Positions 51,500-63,987 of a DNA stretch of 64,000 bases are shown one piece after another. Numbering within the stretch: the first letter of the stretch is position 1; each line of letters opens with the position of its first letter. The DNA is from Xylocopa sonorina (Eukaryota > Arthropoda > Insecta > Hymenoptera > Apidae), in contig NW_027490240.1 in the NCBI RefSeq assembly GCF_050948175.1, positions 558,001-622,000 on the forward strand. The letters run 5' to 3'. Made by a program: the position numbers and the translations under genes. The notes beneath the pieces are model-generated. The model saw nothing but the letters and a program-made list of their open reading frames with translations. It was not told the DNA's origin and did not search any database.

Positions 51500-52735
51500 C
51501 ATGATAAGATATAATATTCATTGCGAAGTGTCATGTATACCTCGATTTCACCTAACAAGAATGTAAATGCGACACATCCTTGCTAGGAAATATTGTTTGC
51601 AGATGTCTACGTATCACAGCAATAGAGTACTAATGATTCTTAAAACGAGATGTCGTATTTCATTTCTATGTTTCGTAATAAGATATAATATTCATTGTGT
51701 AATGTTACGTATACCTCGTATTCACTTCAGTGGAATGTAAGTGCGAAATTTCCTTGCTAGGAAATAGAGTTTGCAGATATCTACGTATATTAGCTATAGA
51801 GTTCTAATGCTTCTCAAAACGCGATATAGCACCTCATTCCTATGTTTCATGATAAGATATAATATTTATTGCGATGTGTCATGTATATCTCGTATTCACT
51901 TCAAAAGAATGTAAATGCGACACTTCCATGCTAGGAAATAGAGTTTGCAGATGTCTACGTATCGCAGCAATAGAGTTCTAATGCTTACTAAAACGCGATA
52001 TCGCATCTCTCTTCTATGTTTCATGATAGGGTATAATATTCATTGCGAAGTGTCATCTATACCTCGTATTCACTCCAGAAGAATGTAAATGCGACACTTC
52101 CATGCTAGGAAATAGTGTTTGCAGATGTCTACGTATCGTAGCAATAGGGTTCTAATGCTTCGTAGAACGCGATATCGCATCTCACTTATATGTTTCTCGA
52201 TAAGATATAATATTCATTGCGAAGTGTCATGTATACCTCGTATTCACTTCAAAAGAATGTAAATAAGACACTTCCATGCTAGGAAATAGCGTTTGCAGAT
52301 GTCTACGTATCGTAGCAATAGAGTTCTAATGCTTCTTAGAACGCGATATCGCATCTCACTTCTATGTTTCATGATAAGATATAATATTCATTGCGAAGTG
52401 TCATGTATACCTCGTATTCACTTCAAAATAATGTAAATATGATACTTCCATGCTAGGTAATAGCGTTTGCAGATGTCTACGTATCGTAGCAATAGAGTCC
52501 TAATGCGTCTTAAAACGAGATGCCGCATTTCATTTCTATGTTTCGTGATAAGATATAATATTCATTGTGGAGTGATATGTATACCTCGTATTCACTTCAG
52601 TGGAATGTAAGTGGAATGTAAGTGTAATGCTAGGAAATAGCGTTTGCAGATGTCTACGTATCGCAGCAATAGAGTTCTAATGCTTACTAAAACGCGATAT
52701 CGCATCTCACTCCTATGTTTCATGATAAGATATAA
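51500..52735. repeat. 2,961-bp-offset duplication, copy 1
   Basis: About seven monomers recur at 54,461-55,696, offset 2,961 bp (17 monomers plus 3). Shared rare words are CTCGATTTCACCTAACAAG (51,541 and 54,502), TTGCAGATATCTACGTATAT, TTAGCTATAGAG and the 11-bp microduplication at 52,601 and 55,562. Confidence 0.9.
52600..52631. repeat. 11-bp microduplication inside a monomer
   Basis: The unit TGGAATGTAAG occurs twice in direct succession, followed by TGTAATGCTAG. This replaces the usual GCGACACTTCC segment and lengthens the monomer by 3 bp. The same allele is at 55,562, 55,913 and 57,657, so it arose once and was spread by larger duplications. Confidence 0.85.
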
Positions 52736-52998
52736 TATTCATTGCGAAGTGTCATGTATACCTCGTACTCACTTCAAAAGAACGTAAATAAGACACTTCC
52801 ATGCTAGGAAATAGCGTTTGCAGATGTCTACGTATCGTAGCAATAGAGTTCTAATGCTTTTTAGAACGCGATATGGCATCTCACTTCTGTGTTTCATGAT
52901 AAGATATAATATTCATTGCGAAGTGTCATGTATACCTCGTATTCACTTCAAAAGAATGTAAATATGACACTTCCATGCTAGGAAATAGCGTTTGCAGA

Positions 52999-53530
52999 TA
53001 TCTACGTATCGCAGCAATAGAGTTCTAATGCTTACTACAACTCGATATCGCATCTCTCTTCTATGTTTCATGATAAGGTATAATATTCATTGCGAAGTGT
53101 CATGTATACCTCGTACTCACTCCAAAAGAATGTAAATGCGACCCTTCCATGCTAGGAAATAGCGTTTGCTGATGTCTAAGTATCGTAGCAATAGAGTTCT
53201 AATGCTTCTTAGAGCGCGATATCGCATCTGACTACTATGTTCCATGATAAGATATAATATTCATTGCGAAGTGTCATCTATACCTCGTAATCACTTCAAA
53301 AGGATGTAAATGCGACACTTCCATGCTAGGAAATAGTGTTTGCAGATGTCTACGTATCACAGCAATAGAGTACTAATGCTTCTTAAAACGAGATGTCGTA
53401 TTTCACTTCTATGTTTCGTAATAAGATATAATATTCATTGTGTAATGTTATGTATACCTCGTATTCACTTCAGTGGAATGTAAGTGCGAAATTTCCTTGC
53501 TAGGAAATAGAGTTTGCAGATGTCTACGTA
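52999..53530. repeat. 4,708-bp-offset duplication, copy 1
   Basis: About three monomers recur at 57,707-58,238 with offset 4,708 bp (27 monomers plus 10). Markers are TTTGCTGATGTCTAAG (53,165 and 57,873), GAGCGCGATATCGCATC, ATCTGACTACTATGTTCC and a following B monomer (ACGAG at 53,388 and 58,096). Confidence 0.87.
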
Positions 53531-53911
53531 TCGTAGCAATAGAGTTCTAATGCTTCTCAAAACGCGATATAGCACCTCAGTCCTATGTTTCATGATAAGA
53601 TATAATATTCATTGCTAAGTGTCATGTATACCTCGTATTCACTTCAAAAGAATGTAAATACGACACTTCCATGCTAGGAAATACCGTTTGCAGATGTCTA
53701 CGTATCGTAGCAATAGAGTTCTAATGCTTCTTAAAACGAGATGCCTCATTTCATTTCTATGTTCCGTGATAAGATATAATATTCATTGTGGAGTGCCATG
53801 TATACCTCGTATTCACTTCAAATGAATGTAAATGCGACACTTCCATGCTAGGAAGTAGCGGTTGCAGATGTCTACGTATCGTAGCAATAGGGTTCTAATG
53901 CTTCTTAAGAC

Positions 53912-53921
53912 GCGATATCGC
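53912..53921. other. Monomer palindrome GCGATATCGC
   Basis: A perfect 10-bp palindrome present in most A monomers. In C monomers GATATAGC breaks it, and in B monomers GAGATGTCGTA does. It may be a binding site for a dimeric protein or simply a marker of the variant; no function is shown. Confidence 0.8.
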
Positions 53922-53940
53922 ATCTCACTTCTAAGTTTCA

Positions 53941-53948
53941 TGATAAGA
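53941..53948 (+). other. GATA-type motif TGATAAGA
   Basis: The word matches the consensus WGATAR of GATA transcription factors and recurs at the monomer period in A, C and D monomers. B monomers have GTAATAAGA and lose it. Binding is not demonstrated by sequence alone. Confidence 0.5.
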
Positions 53949-53963
53949 TATAATATTCATTGC

Positions 53964-53993
53964 GAAGTGTCATGTATACCTCGTATTCACTTC
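53964..53993. other. GAAGTG/CACTTC inverted repeat
   Basis: Two perfect 6-bp arms, GAAGTG and CACTTC, flank an 18-nt spacer that contains GTATAC. A second CACTTC follows downstream in the same monomer (GCGACACTTCC) and could pair instead. B monomers change the left arm (GTAATG) and so lose the symmetry. Confidence 0.75.
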
Positions 53994-54014
53994 AAAAGAA
54001 TGTAAATGCGACAC

Positions 54015-54028
54015 TTCCATGCTAGGAA
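54015..54028. other. TTCC/GGAA dyad, 14 bp
   Basis: The form TTCCATGCTAGGAA has 4-bp arms and a central GC. The frequent TTCCTTGCTAGGAA form has 5-bp arms, and the copy near 38,362 (TTCCTAGCTAGGAA) is a perfect 14-bp palindrome. The segment is among the best conserved in the monomer. Confidence 0.75.
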
Positions 54029-54045
54029 ATAGCGTTTGCAGATGT

Positions 54046-54058
54046 CTACGTATCGTAG
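54046..54058. other. CTACG/CGTAG dyad, 13 bp
   Basis: Perfect 5-bp arms around TAT. A' monomers (CGCAG), B monomers (CACAG) and C monomers (AATAG or ATTAG) keep the left arm but break the right, so this symmetry separates the variants. Confidence 0.8.
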
Positions 54059-54460
54059 CAATAGAGTTCTAATGCTTCTCAAAACGCGATATAGCTCCTC
54101 AGCCCTATGTTTCATGATAAGATATAATATTCATTCCGAAGTGTCATGTATATCTCGTATTCACACCAAAAGAATGTAAATGCGACACATCCATGCTAGG
54201 AAATAGCGTTTGCAGATGTCTACGTATCGTAGCAATAGAGTTCTAATGCTTCTTAGTACGCGATATCGCATATCACTACTATGATTCATGATAAGATATA
54301 ATATTCATTGCGAAGTTTCATGTATACCTCGTACTCACTTCAAAAGAACGTAAATAAGACACTTCCATGCTAGGAAATAGCGTTTTCAGATGTCTACGTG
54401 TCGTAGCAATAGAGTTCTAATGCTTCTTAGAACGCGATATCGCATCTCACTTCTATGTTT

Positions 54461-55696
54461 CATGATAAGATATAATATTCATTGCGAAGTGTCATGTATA
54501 CCTCGATTTCACCTAACAAGAATGTAAATGCGACACATCCTTGCTAGGAAATATTGTTTGCAGATGTCTACGTATCACAGCAAAAGAGTACTAATGATTC
54601 TTAAAACGAGATGTCGTATTTCATTTCTATGTTTCGTAATAAGATATAATATTCATTGTGTAATGTTACGTATACCTCGTATTCACTTCAGTGGAATGTA
54701 AGTGCGAAATTTCCTTGCTAGGAAATAGAGTTTGCAGATATCTACGTATATTAGCTATAGAGTTCTAATGCTTCTCAAAACGCGATATAGCACCTCATTC
54801 CTACGTTTCATGATAAGATATAATATTTATTGCGAAGTGTCATGTATGTCTCGTACTCACTTCAAAAGAATGTAAATGCGACACTTCCATGCTAGGAAAT
54901 AGAGTTTGCAGATGTCTACGTATCGCAGCAATAGAGTTCTAATGCTTACTAAAACGCGATATCGCATCTCTCTTCTATGTTTCATGATAGGGTATAATAT
55001 TCATTGCGAAGTGTCATCTATACCTCGTATTCACTCCAGAAGAATGTAAATGCGACACTTCCATGCTAGGAAATAGTGTTTGCAGATGTCTACGTATCGT
55101 AGCAATAGGGTTCTAATGCTTCGTAGAACGCGATATCGCATCTCACTTATATGTTTCTCGATAAGATATAATATTCATTGCGAAGTGTCATGTATACCTC
55201 GTATTCACTTCAAAAGAATGTAAATAAGACACTTCCATGCTAGGAAATAGCGTTTGCAGATGTCTACGTATCGTAGCAATAGAGTTCTAATGCTTCTTAG
55301 AACGCGATATCGCATCTCACTTCTATGTTTCATGATAAGATATAATATTCATTGCGAAGTGTCATGTATACCTCGTATTCACTTCAAAATAATGTAAATA
55401 TGATACTTCCATGCTAGGTAATAGCGTTTGCAGATGTCTACGTATCGTAGCAATAGAGTCCTAATGCGTCTTAAAACGAGATGCCGCATTTCATTTCTAT
55501 GTTTCGTGATAAGATATAATATTCATTGTGGAGTGATATGTATACCTCGTATTCACTTCAGTGGAATGTAAGTGGAATGTAAGTGTAGTGCTAGGAAATA
55601 GCGTTTGCAGATGTCTACGTATCGCAGCAATAGAGTTCTAATGCTTACTAAAATGCGATATCGCATCTCACTCCTATGTTTCATGATAAGATATAA
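54461..55696. repeat. 2,961-bp-offset duplication, copy 2
   Basis: Second copy of 51,500-52,735. Differences by eye include CAAAAGAG for CAATAGAG near 54,583, TGTATGTCTCGTACTC for TGTATATCTCGTATTC near 54,847 and GTAGTGCTAGG for GTAATGCTAGG near 55,589. Confidence 0.9.
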
Positions 55697-58600
55697 TATT
55701 TATTGCGAAGTGTCATCTATACCTCGTATTCACTTCAAAAGTATGTAAATGCGACACTTCCATGCTAGGAAATAGCGTTTGCAGATGTCTACGTATCGTA
55801 GCAATAGAGTCGTAATGCGTCTAAAAACGAGATGCCGCATTTCATTTCTATGTTTCGTGATAAGATATAATATTCATTGTGGAGTGTTATGTATACCTCA
55901 TATTCACTTCAGTGGAATGTAAGTGGAATGTAAGTGTAATGCTAGGAAATAGCGTTTGCAGATGTCTACGTATCGCAGCAATAGAATTCTAATGCTTACT
56001 AAAACGCGATATCGCATCTCTCTTCTATGTTTCATGATAAGGTACAATATTCATTGCGAAGTGTCATGTATACCTCGTATTCACTTCAAAAGAATGTAAA
56101 TGCGACACTTCCATGCTAGGAAATAGCGTTTGCAGATGTCTACGTATCGCAGCAATAGAGTTCTAATGCTTCTTAGAACGCGATATCGCATCTCACTTCT
56201 ATGTTTCATGATAAGATATAATATTTATTGCGAAGTGTCATCTATACCTCGTATTCACTTCAAAAGAATGTAAATGCGACACTTCCATGCTAGGAAATAG
56301 TGTTTGCAGATGTCTACGTATCGTAGCAATAGGGTTCTAATGCTTCTTAGAACGCGATATCGCATCTCACTTCTATGTTTCATGATAAGATATAATATTC
56401 ATTGCGAAGTGTCATGTATATCTCGTATTCACTTCAAAAGAATGTAAATGCGACACTTCCATGCTAGGAAATAGCGTTTGCAGATGTCTACGTATCGCAG
56501 CAATGGAGTTCTAATGCTTACTAAAACGCGATATCGCATCTCTCTTCAATGTTTCATGATAAGGTATAATATTCATTGCGAAGTGTCATCTATACCTCGT
56601 ATTCACTTCAAAAGAATGTAAATGCGACACTTCCATGCTAGGAAATAGTGTTTGCAGATGTCTACGTATCGTAGCAATAGGGTTCTAATGCTTCTTAGAA
56701 CGCGATATCGCATCTCACTTATATGTTTCACGATAAGATATAATATTCATTGCGAAGTGTCATGTATACCTCGTATTCACTTCAAAAGAATGTAAATGCG
56801 ACACTTCCATGCTAGGAAATAGCGTTTGCAGATGTCTACGTATCGTAGCAATAGAGTTCTAATGCTTCTCGAAACGCGATATAGCACCTCAGTCCTATGT
56901 TTCACGATAACATATAATATTCATTGCGAAGTGTCATGTGTATCTCGTATTAACGTCAAAAGAATGTAAATGCGACACTTCCATGCTAGGAAATAGCGTT
57001 TGCAGATGTCTACGTATCGCAGCAATAGAGTTCCAATGCTTCCTAAAACGCGATATTGCATCTCTCTTCTATGTTTCATGATAAGGTATAATATTCATTG
57101 CGAAGTGTCATGTATACCTCGTATTCACTTCAAATGAATGTAAATGCGACACTTCCATGCTAGGAAAAGACGTTTTGCAGATGTCTACGTATCGTAGCAA
57201 TAGAGTTCTAATGCTTCTTAGAACGCGATATCGCATATCACTACTATGTTTCATGATAAGATATAATATTCATTGCGAAGTGTCATGTATACCTCGTACT
57301 CACTTCAAAAGAACGTAAATAAGACACTTCCATGCTAGGAAATAGCGTTTGCAGATGTCTACGTATCGTAGCAATAGAGTTCTAATGCTTTTTAGAACGC
57401 GATATGGCATCTCACTTCTATGTTTCATGATAAGATATGATATTCATTGCGAAGTGTAATGTATACCTCGTATTCACTTCAAAAGAATGTAAATATCACA
57501 CTTCCATGCTAGGAAATAGCGTTTGCAGATGTCTACGTATCGTAGATATAGAGTCCTAATGCGTCTTAAAACGAGATGCCGCATTTCATTTCTATGTTTC
57601 GTGATAAGATATAATTTTCATTGTGGAGTGTTATGTATACCTCGTATTCACTTCAGTGGAATGTAAGTGGAATGTAAGTGTAATGCTAGGAAATAGCGTT
57701 TGCAGATGTCTACGTATCGCAGCAATAGAGTTCTAATGCTTACTAAAACGCGATATCGCATCTCTCTTCTATGTTTCATGATAAGGTATAATATTCATTG
57801 CGAAGTGTCATGTATACCTCGTACTCACTCCAAAAGAATGTAAATGCGACCCTTCCATGCTAGGAAATAGCATTTGCTGATGTCTAAGTATCGTAGCAAT
57901 AGAGTTCTAATGCTTCTTAGAGCGCGATATCGCATCTGACTACTATGTTCCATGATAAGATATAATATTCATTGCGAAGTGTCATCTATACCTCGTAATC
58001 ACTTCAAAAGGATGTAAATGCGACACTTCCATGCTAGGAAATAGTGTTTGCAGATGTCTACGTATCACAGCAATAGAGTACTAATGCTTCTTAAAACGAG
58101 ATGTCGTATTTCACTTCTATGTTTCGTAATAAGATATAATATTCATTGTGTAATGTTATGTATACCTCGTTTTCACTTCAGTGGAATGTAAGTGCGAAAT
58201 TTCCTTGCTAGGAAATAGGGTTTGCAGATGTCTACGTATCGTAGCAATAGAGTTCTAATGCTTCTTAAAACGCGATATCGCATCTCACTGCTATGTTTCA
58301 TGATAAGATATAATATTTATTGCAAAGTGTCGTGTATACCTCGTATTCACTTCAAAAGAATGTAAATGCGACACTTCCATGCTAGGAAATAGCGTTTGCA
58401 GATGTCTACGTATCGCAGCAATAGAGTTCCAATGCTTCCTAAAACGCGATATCGCACCACTCTTCTATGTTTCATGATAAGGTATAATATTCATTGCGAA
58501 GTGTCATGTATACCTCGTATTCACTTCAAAAGAATGTAAATGCGACACTTCCTTGCAAGGAAATATTGTTTGCTGATGTCTACGTATCACAGCAATAGAG

Positions 58601-61600
58601 TACTAATGCTTCTTAAAACGAGATGTCGTATTTCACTTCTATGTTTCGTAAAAAGATATAATATTCATTGTGTAATGCTATGTATACCTCGTATACACTT
58701 CAGTGGAATGTAAGTGCGAAATTTCCTTGCTAGGAAATAGAGTTTGCAGATGTCTACGTATATTAGCAATAGAGTTCTAATGCTTCTCAAAACGCGATAT
58801 AGCTCATTCCTATGTTTCATGATAAGATATAATATTCATTGCGAAGTGTCATGTATACCTCGTATTGACTTCAAAATAATGTAAATGCGACACTTCTATG
58901 CTAGGAAGTAGCGTATGCAGATGTCTACGTATCGTAGCAATAGGGTTCTAATGCTTCTTAAAACGCGATATCGCGTCTCACTTCTATCTTTCATGATAAG
59001 ATATAATATTTATTGCGAAGTGTCATGTATACCTCGTATTCACTTCAAAAGAATGTAAATGCGACACTTCCATGCTAGGAAATAGCGCTTGCAGATGTCA
59101 ACGTATCGTAGCAATAGAGTTCTAATGCTTCTTAGAACGAGATGTCGCATTTCATTTCTATGTTTCGTAATAAGGTATAATATTCATTGTGGTGTGTTAT
59201 GTATACCTCGTATTCACTTCAAAATGATGTAAGTGCGACACTTCCTTGCTCGGAAATATTGTTTGCAGATGTCTACGTATCGTAGCAATAGATTTCTAGT
59301 GCTTCTTAAAACGCGATAATGCATCTCACTTCTATGTTTCATGATAAGATATAATATTCATTGCGAAGTGTCATGTATACCTTGATTTCACTTCACAAGA
59401 ATGTAAATGCGACACTTCCTTGCTAGGAAATATTGTTTGCAAGATGTCTACGTATCACAGCAATAGAGTACTAATGCTTCTTAAAACGAGATGTCGTATT
59501 TAATTTCTATGTTCCGTAATAAGATATAATATCCATTGTGTAATGTTATGCATACCTCGTATTCACTTCAAAAGTATGTAAGTGCGACACTTCCTTGCTA
59601 GGAAATATTGTTTGCAGATGTCTACGTATCGTAGCAATAGAGTTCCAATGCTTGTCAAAGCGCGATATCGCATCTCATTACTATGCTTCATGATGAGATA
59701 AAATATTCATTGCGAAGTGTCATGTATATCTCGAATTCACTTCAATGGAATGCAAATGCGACACTTCCTTGCTAGAAAATAGAGTTTGCAGATGTCTACG
59801 TATATTAGCAATAGAGTTCTGATGCTTCTCAAAACGCGATATCGCATCTCGTTCCTATGTTTCATGATAACATATAATATTCATTGCGAAGTGTCATGTA
59901 AATCTCGTATTCACTTCAAAAGAATGTAAATGCGAAACTTCCATGCTAGGAAATAGCGTTTGTAGATGTCTACGTATCCTAGCAATAGAGTTCTAATGCT
60001 TCTCAAAACGCGATATCGCAACTTATTCCTATGTTTCATGAGAAGATATAATATTCATTGCGAAGTGCCATGTATACCTCGTATTCACTCCAAAAGAATG
60101 TAAATGCGACACTTAAATGCTAGGAAATAGCGTTTGCAAATGTCTACGTATCGTAGCAATGAAGTTCTGGTGCTTCTGAAATCACGATATCGCATCTCAT
60201 TTCTATGTTTCGTGATAAGGTATAATATTCATTGCCAAGTGTCATGTACACATCGTATTCACTTCAAAAGAATGTAAATGCGAAACTTCCTTGCTAGGAA
60301 ATAGAGGTTGCAGATGTCTACGTATATTAGCAATAGAGTTCTAATGCTTCTCAAAACGCGATATAGCACCTCATTCCTATGTTTCATGATAAGATATAAT
60401 ATTCATTGCGAAGTGTCATGTATATCTCGTATTCACTTCAAAAGTATGTCAATGCGACACTTCCATGCTAGGAAATAGCGTTTGCAGATGTCTAGGCATC
60501 GTAGCAATAGAGTTCTAGCGCTTCTTAAATCGCGATATCGCATCTCACTTCTATGTTTCGAGATAAGATATAATATTCATTGTGGAGAGTCATGTATACT
60601 TCGTACTCACATCACAAGAATGTAAATGCGACACATCCATGCAGGGAAATAGCGCTTGCAGGTGTCAACGTATATTAGCAATAGAGATCTAATGCTTCTC
60701 AAAACGCGATATCGCATCTCATTCCTATGTTTCATGATAAGATATAATATTCATTGCGAAGTGTCATGTATACCTCGTATTCACTTCAACAGAATGTAAA
60801 TGCGACACTTCCATGCTAGGAAATAGCGTTTGCAGATGTCTACGAATCGTAGCAACAGAGCTCTAATGCTTCTTAAAACGAGATGTCGCATCTCACTTCT
60901 ATGTTTCGAGATAAGATGTAATATTCATTGCGAAGTGTGATGTATACCTCGTATTCACTTCAAATGAATGTAAATGCGAAACTTCCATGCTAGCAAATAG
61001 CGTTTGCAGATGTCTACGTATCGTAGCAATAGAGCTCTAATGCTTCTTAAAACGCGATATCACATCTCACTTCTATGTTTCGAGATAAGATATAATATTC
61101 ATTGTGGAGTGTTATGTATACCTCGTATTCACTTCAAAAGAATGTAAATGCGACACTTCCTTGCTAGGAAATAGCGTTTCCAGATGACCACGTATCGTAA
61201 GAATGGAGTTCTAATACTTCTTAAAACGATATATCGCATCTCATTTCTATGTTTCATGATAAGATATAATATCCATTGCGAAGTGTCATGCATACCTCGT
61301 ATTCACTTCAATGGAATGTAAATGCGACACTTCCATGCTAGGAAATAGGGTTTGCAGATGTCTGCGTGTCGTAGTAAGAGAGTTCTAATGCATCTTAAAA
61401 CGATATGTCGCATTTCATTTCTATGTTTCGTGATAGAATATAATATACATTGTGGAGTGTTATGTATACCTCGTATTCACTTCAAAAGAATGTAAATGCG
61501 ACACTTCCTTGCTAGGAAATAGCGTTTCCAGATGACCACGTATCGTAAGAATGGAGTTCTAATACTTCTTAAAACGAGATATCGCATCTCACTTCTATGT

Positions 61601-62052
61601 TTCGTGATAAGATATAATATTCATTGTCGAGTGTTATGTATACCTCGTATTCAATTCAAAAGAATGTAAATGCGACACTTCCTTGCTAGGAAATAGCGTT
61701 TCCAGATGACCACGTATCGTAATAATAGAGTTCTAATACTTCTTAAAACGAGATGTCGCATCTCATTTCTATGTTTCATGATATGATAAAATATCCATTG
61801 CGAAGTGTAATGCATACCTCGTATTCACTTCAATGGAATGTAAATGCGACAATTCCATGCTAGGTAATAGCGCTCGCAGGTGTCTACGTATCGTAGCAAT
61901 AGAGTCCTAATGCTTCTTAGAACGCGATATCGCATCTCACTTCTATGTTTCATGATAAGATATAATATTCATTGCGAAGTGTCATGTATACCTCGTATTC
62001 ACTTCAAAAGAATGTAAATGCGACACTTCCATGCTAGGAAATAGCGTTTGCA
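55697..62052. repeat. Canonical satellite segment with mixed variants
   Basis: About 36 monomers, mostly A, A', B and C, with no gene or insertion. It includes two more 11-bp microduplication alleles (55,913 and 57,657), copy 2 of the 4,708-bp-offset duplication (57,707-58,238), and a more varied stretch from about 59,600 to 61,900. That stretch has the TTTCCAGATGACCACGTATC word three times (about 61,178, 61,527 and 61,702), shared with 38.5-38.9 kb. Confidence 0.88.
57707..58238. repeat. 4,708-bp-offset duplication, copy 2
   Basis: Second copy of 52,999-53,530, with small changes such as AGCATTTGCTGATG for AGCGTTTGCTGATG and CTCGTTTTCAC for CTCGTATTCAC. Confidence 0.87.
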
Positions 62053-62748
62053 GATGTCTACGTATCGCAGCAATAGTGTTCCAATGCTTCCTAAAACGCG
62101 ATATCGCATCACTCTTCTATGTTTCACGATAAGGTATAATATTCATTGCGAAGTGTCATGTATACCTCGTATTCACTTCAAAAGAATGTAAATGCGACAC
62201 TTCCATGCTAGGAAATAGCGTTTGCAGATGTCTACGTATCGCAGCAATAGAGTTCCAATGCTTCCTAAAACGCGATATCGCATCACTCCTCTATGTTTCA
62301 TGATAAGGTATAATATTCATTACGAGGTGCTATGTATACCTCGTATTCACTTCAAATGAATGTAAATGCGACACTTCCATGCTAGGAAATAGCGTTTGCA
62401 GATGTCTACGTATCGCAGCAATAGAGTTCCAATGCTTCCTAAAACGCGATATCGCATCACTCTTCTATGTTTCACGATAAGGTATAATATTCATTGCGAA
62501 GTGTCATGTATACCTCGTATTCACTTCAAAAGAATGTAAATGCGACACTTCCATGCTAGGAAATAGCGTTTGCAGATGTCTACGTATCGCAGCAATAGAG
62601 TTCCAATGCTTCCTAAAACGCGATATCGCATCACTCCTCTATGTTTCATGATAAGGTATAATATTCATTACGAGGTGCTATGTATACCTCGTATTCACTT
62701 CAAATGAATGTAAATGCGACACTTCCATGCTAGGAAATAGCGTTTGCA
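62053..62748. repeat. 348-bp dimer repeated twice
   Basis: Two A'-type monomers form a 348-bp unit repeated exactly once more (62,053 to 62,400, then 62,401 to 62,748). The halves differ from each other by CATCACTCTTC against CATCACTCCTC and GCGAAGTGTCATG against ACGAGGTGCTATG. Between the two dimers the only difference found by eye is AATAGTGTTCC in the first for AATAGAGTTCC in the second. This is the shortest and apparently one of the youngest HORs here. Confidence 0.93.
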
Positions 62749-63075
62749 GATGTCTACGTATCGTAGCAATAGAGTTCTAATGCTTCTCAAAACGCGATAT
62801 AGCACCTCATTCCTATGTTTCATGATAAGATATAATATTCATTGCGAAGTGTCATGTATACCTCGTATTCACTTCAAAAGAATGTAAATGCGACACTTCC
62901 ATGCTAGGAAATAGCGTTTGCAGATGTCTACGTATCGCAGCAATAGAGATCCAATGCTTCCTAAAACGCGATATCGCATCACTCTTCTATGTTTCATGAT
63001 AAGGTATAATATTCACTGCGAAGCGTCATGTATACCTCGTATTCACTTCAAATGAATGTAAATGCGACACTTCCA

Positions 63076-63987
63076 TGCTAGGAAATAGCGTTTGCAGATG
63101 TGTACGTATCGTAGCAATAGAGCTCTAATGCTTCTCAAAACGCGATATAGCACCTCATTCCTATGTTTCATGATAAGATATAATATTCAGGGCGAAGTGT
63201 CATGTATACCTCGTATTCACTTCAAAAGAACGTAAATAAGACACTTCCATGCTAGGAAATAGCGTGTGCAGATGTCTACGTATCGTAGCAATAGAGTTCT
63301 AATGCTTCTTGGAACGCGATATCGCATCTCACTTCTATGTTTCACGATAAGATATAATATTCATTGCGAAGTGTCATGTATACCTCATATTCACTTCAAA
63401 AGAATGTAAATGCGACACTTCCATGCTAGGATATAGCGTTTTGCAGATGTCTACGTATCGTAGCAATAGAGTTCTAATGCTTCTTAAAACGCGATATCGC
63501 ATCTCACATCTATGTTTCATGATAAGATATAATATTCATTGCGAAGTGTCATGTATACCTCGTATTTACTTCAAAAGAACGTAAATAAGACACTTCCATG
63601 CTAGGAAATAGCGTTTGCAGATGTCTACGTATCACAGCAATAGAGTACTAATGCTTCTTAAAACGAGATGTCGTATTTCATTTCTATGTTCCGTAATAAG
63701 ATATAATATTCATTGTGTAATGTTATGTATACCTTGTATTCACTTCAGTGGAATGTAAGTACGAAATTTCCTTGCTAGGAAATAGCGTTTGCAGATGTCT
63801 ACGTATCGTAGCAATAGAGTTCTAATGCTTCTTAAAACGCGATATCGCATCTCACTGCTATGTTTCATGAGAAGATATAATATTCATTGCGAAGTGTCAT
63901 GTATATCTCGTATTCACATCAAAAACATGTAAATGCGACACTTCCATGCTAGGAAATTGCGTTTGCAGATGTCTACGTATCGTAGCA
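63076..63987. repeat. Right-end copy of the 1,693-2,604 block
   Basis: More than five monomers match the left end of the window at constant offset 61,383 bp (markers listed with the left copy). Differences include TTCAGGGCGAAG for TTCATGGCGAAG and AGGATATAGCG for AGGAAATAGCG. The window then ends inside the next monomer. Confidence 0.88.

Larger units (their letters stand above)
53895..54068. repeat. Representative canonical (A) monomer, 174 bp
   Basis: One complete A monomer, taken from CTAATG to the base before the next CTAATG, is exactly 174 bp. It carries all features of the type in order: the GCGATATCGC palindrome, TGATAAGA with ATATAATATT, the GAAGTG/CACTTC inverted repeat, the TTCC/GGAA dyad and the CTACG/CGTAG dyad. 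It differs from my hand-built consensus at a few sites (CTTAAGACGCG, CTAAGTTTCATG). Confidence 0.9.
53665..54500. repeat. 5,225-bp-offset block, copy 2
   Basis: Partial third copy of the 8-mer HOR haplotype found at 48,440-49,275 (see there for markers). It joins the 54,461-55,696 duplication where ACTTCG changes to CTCGATTTCACC. Confidence 0.88.
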
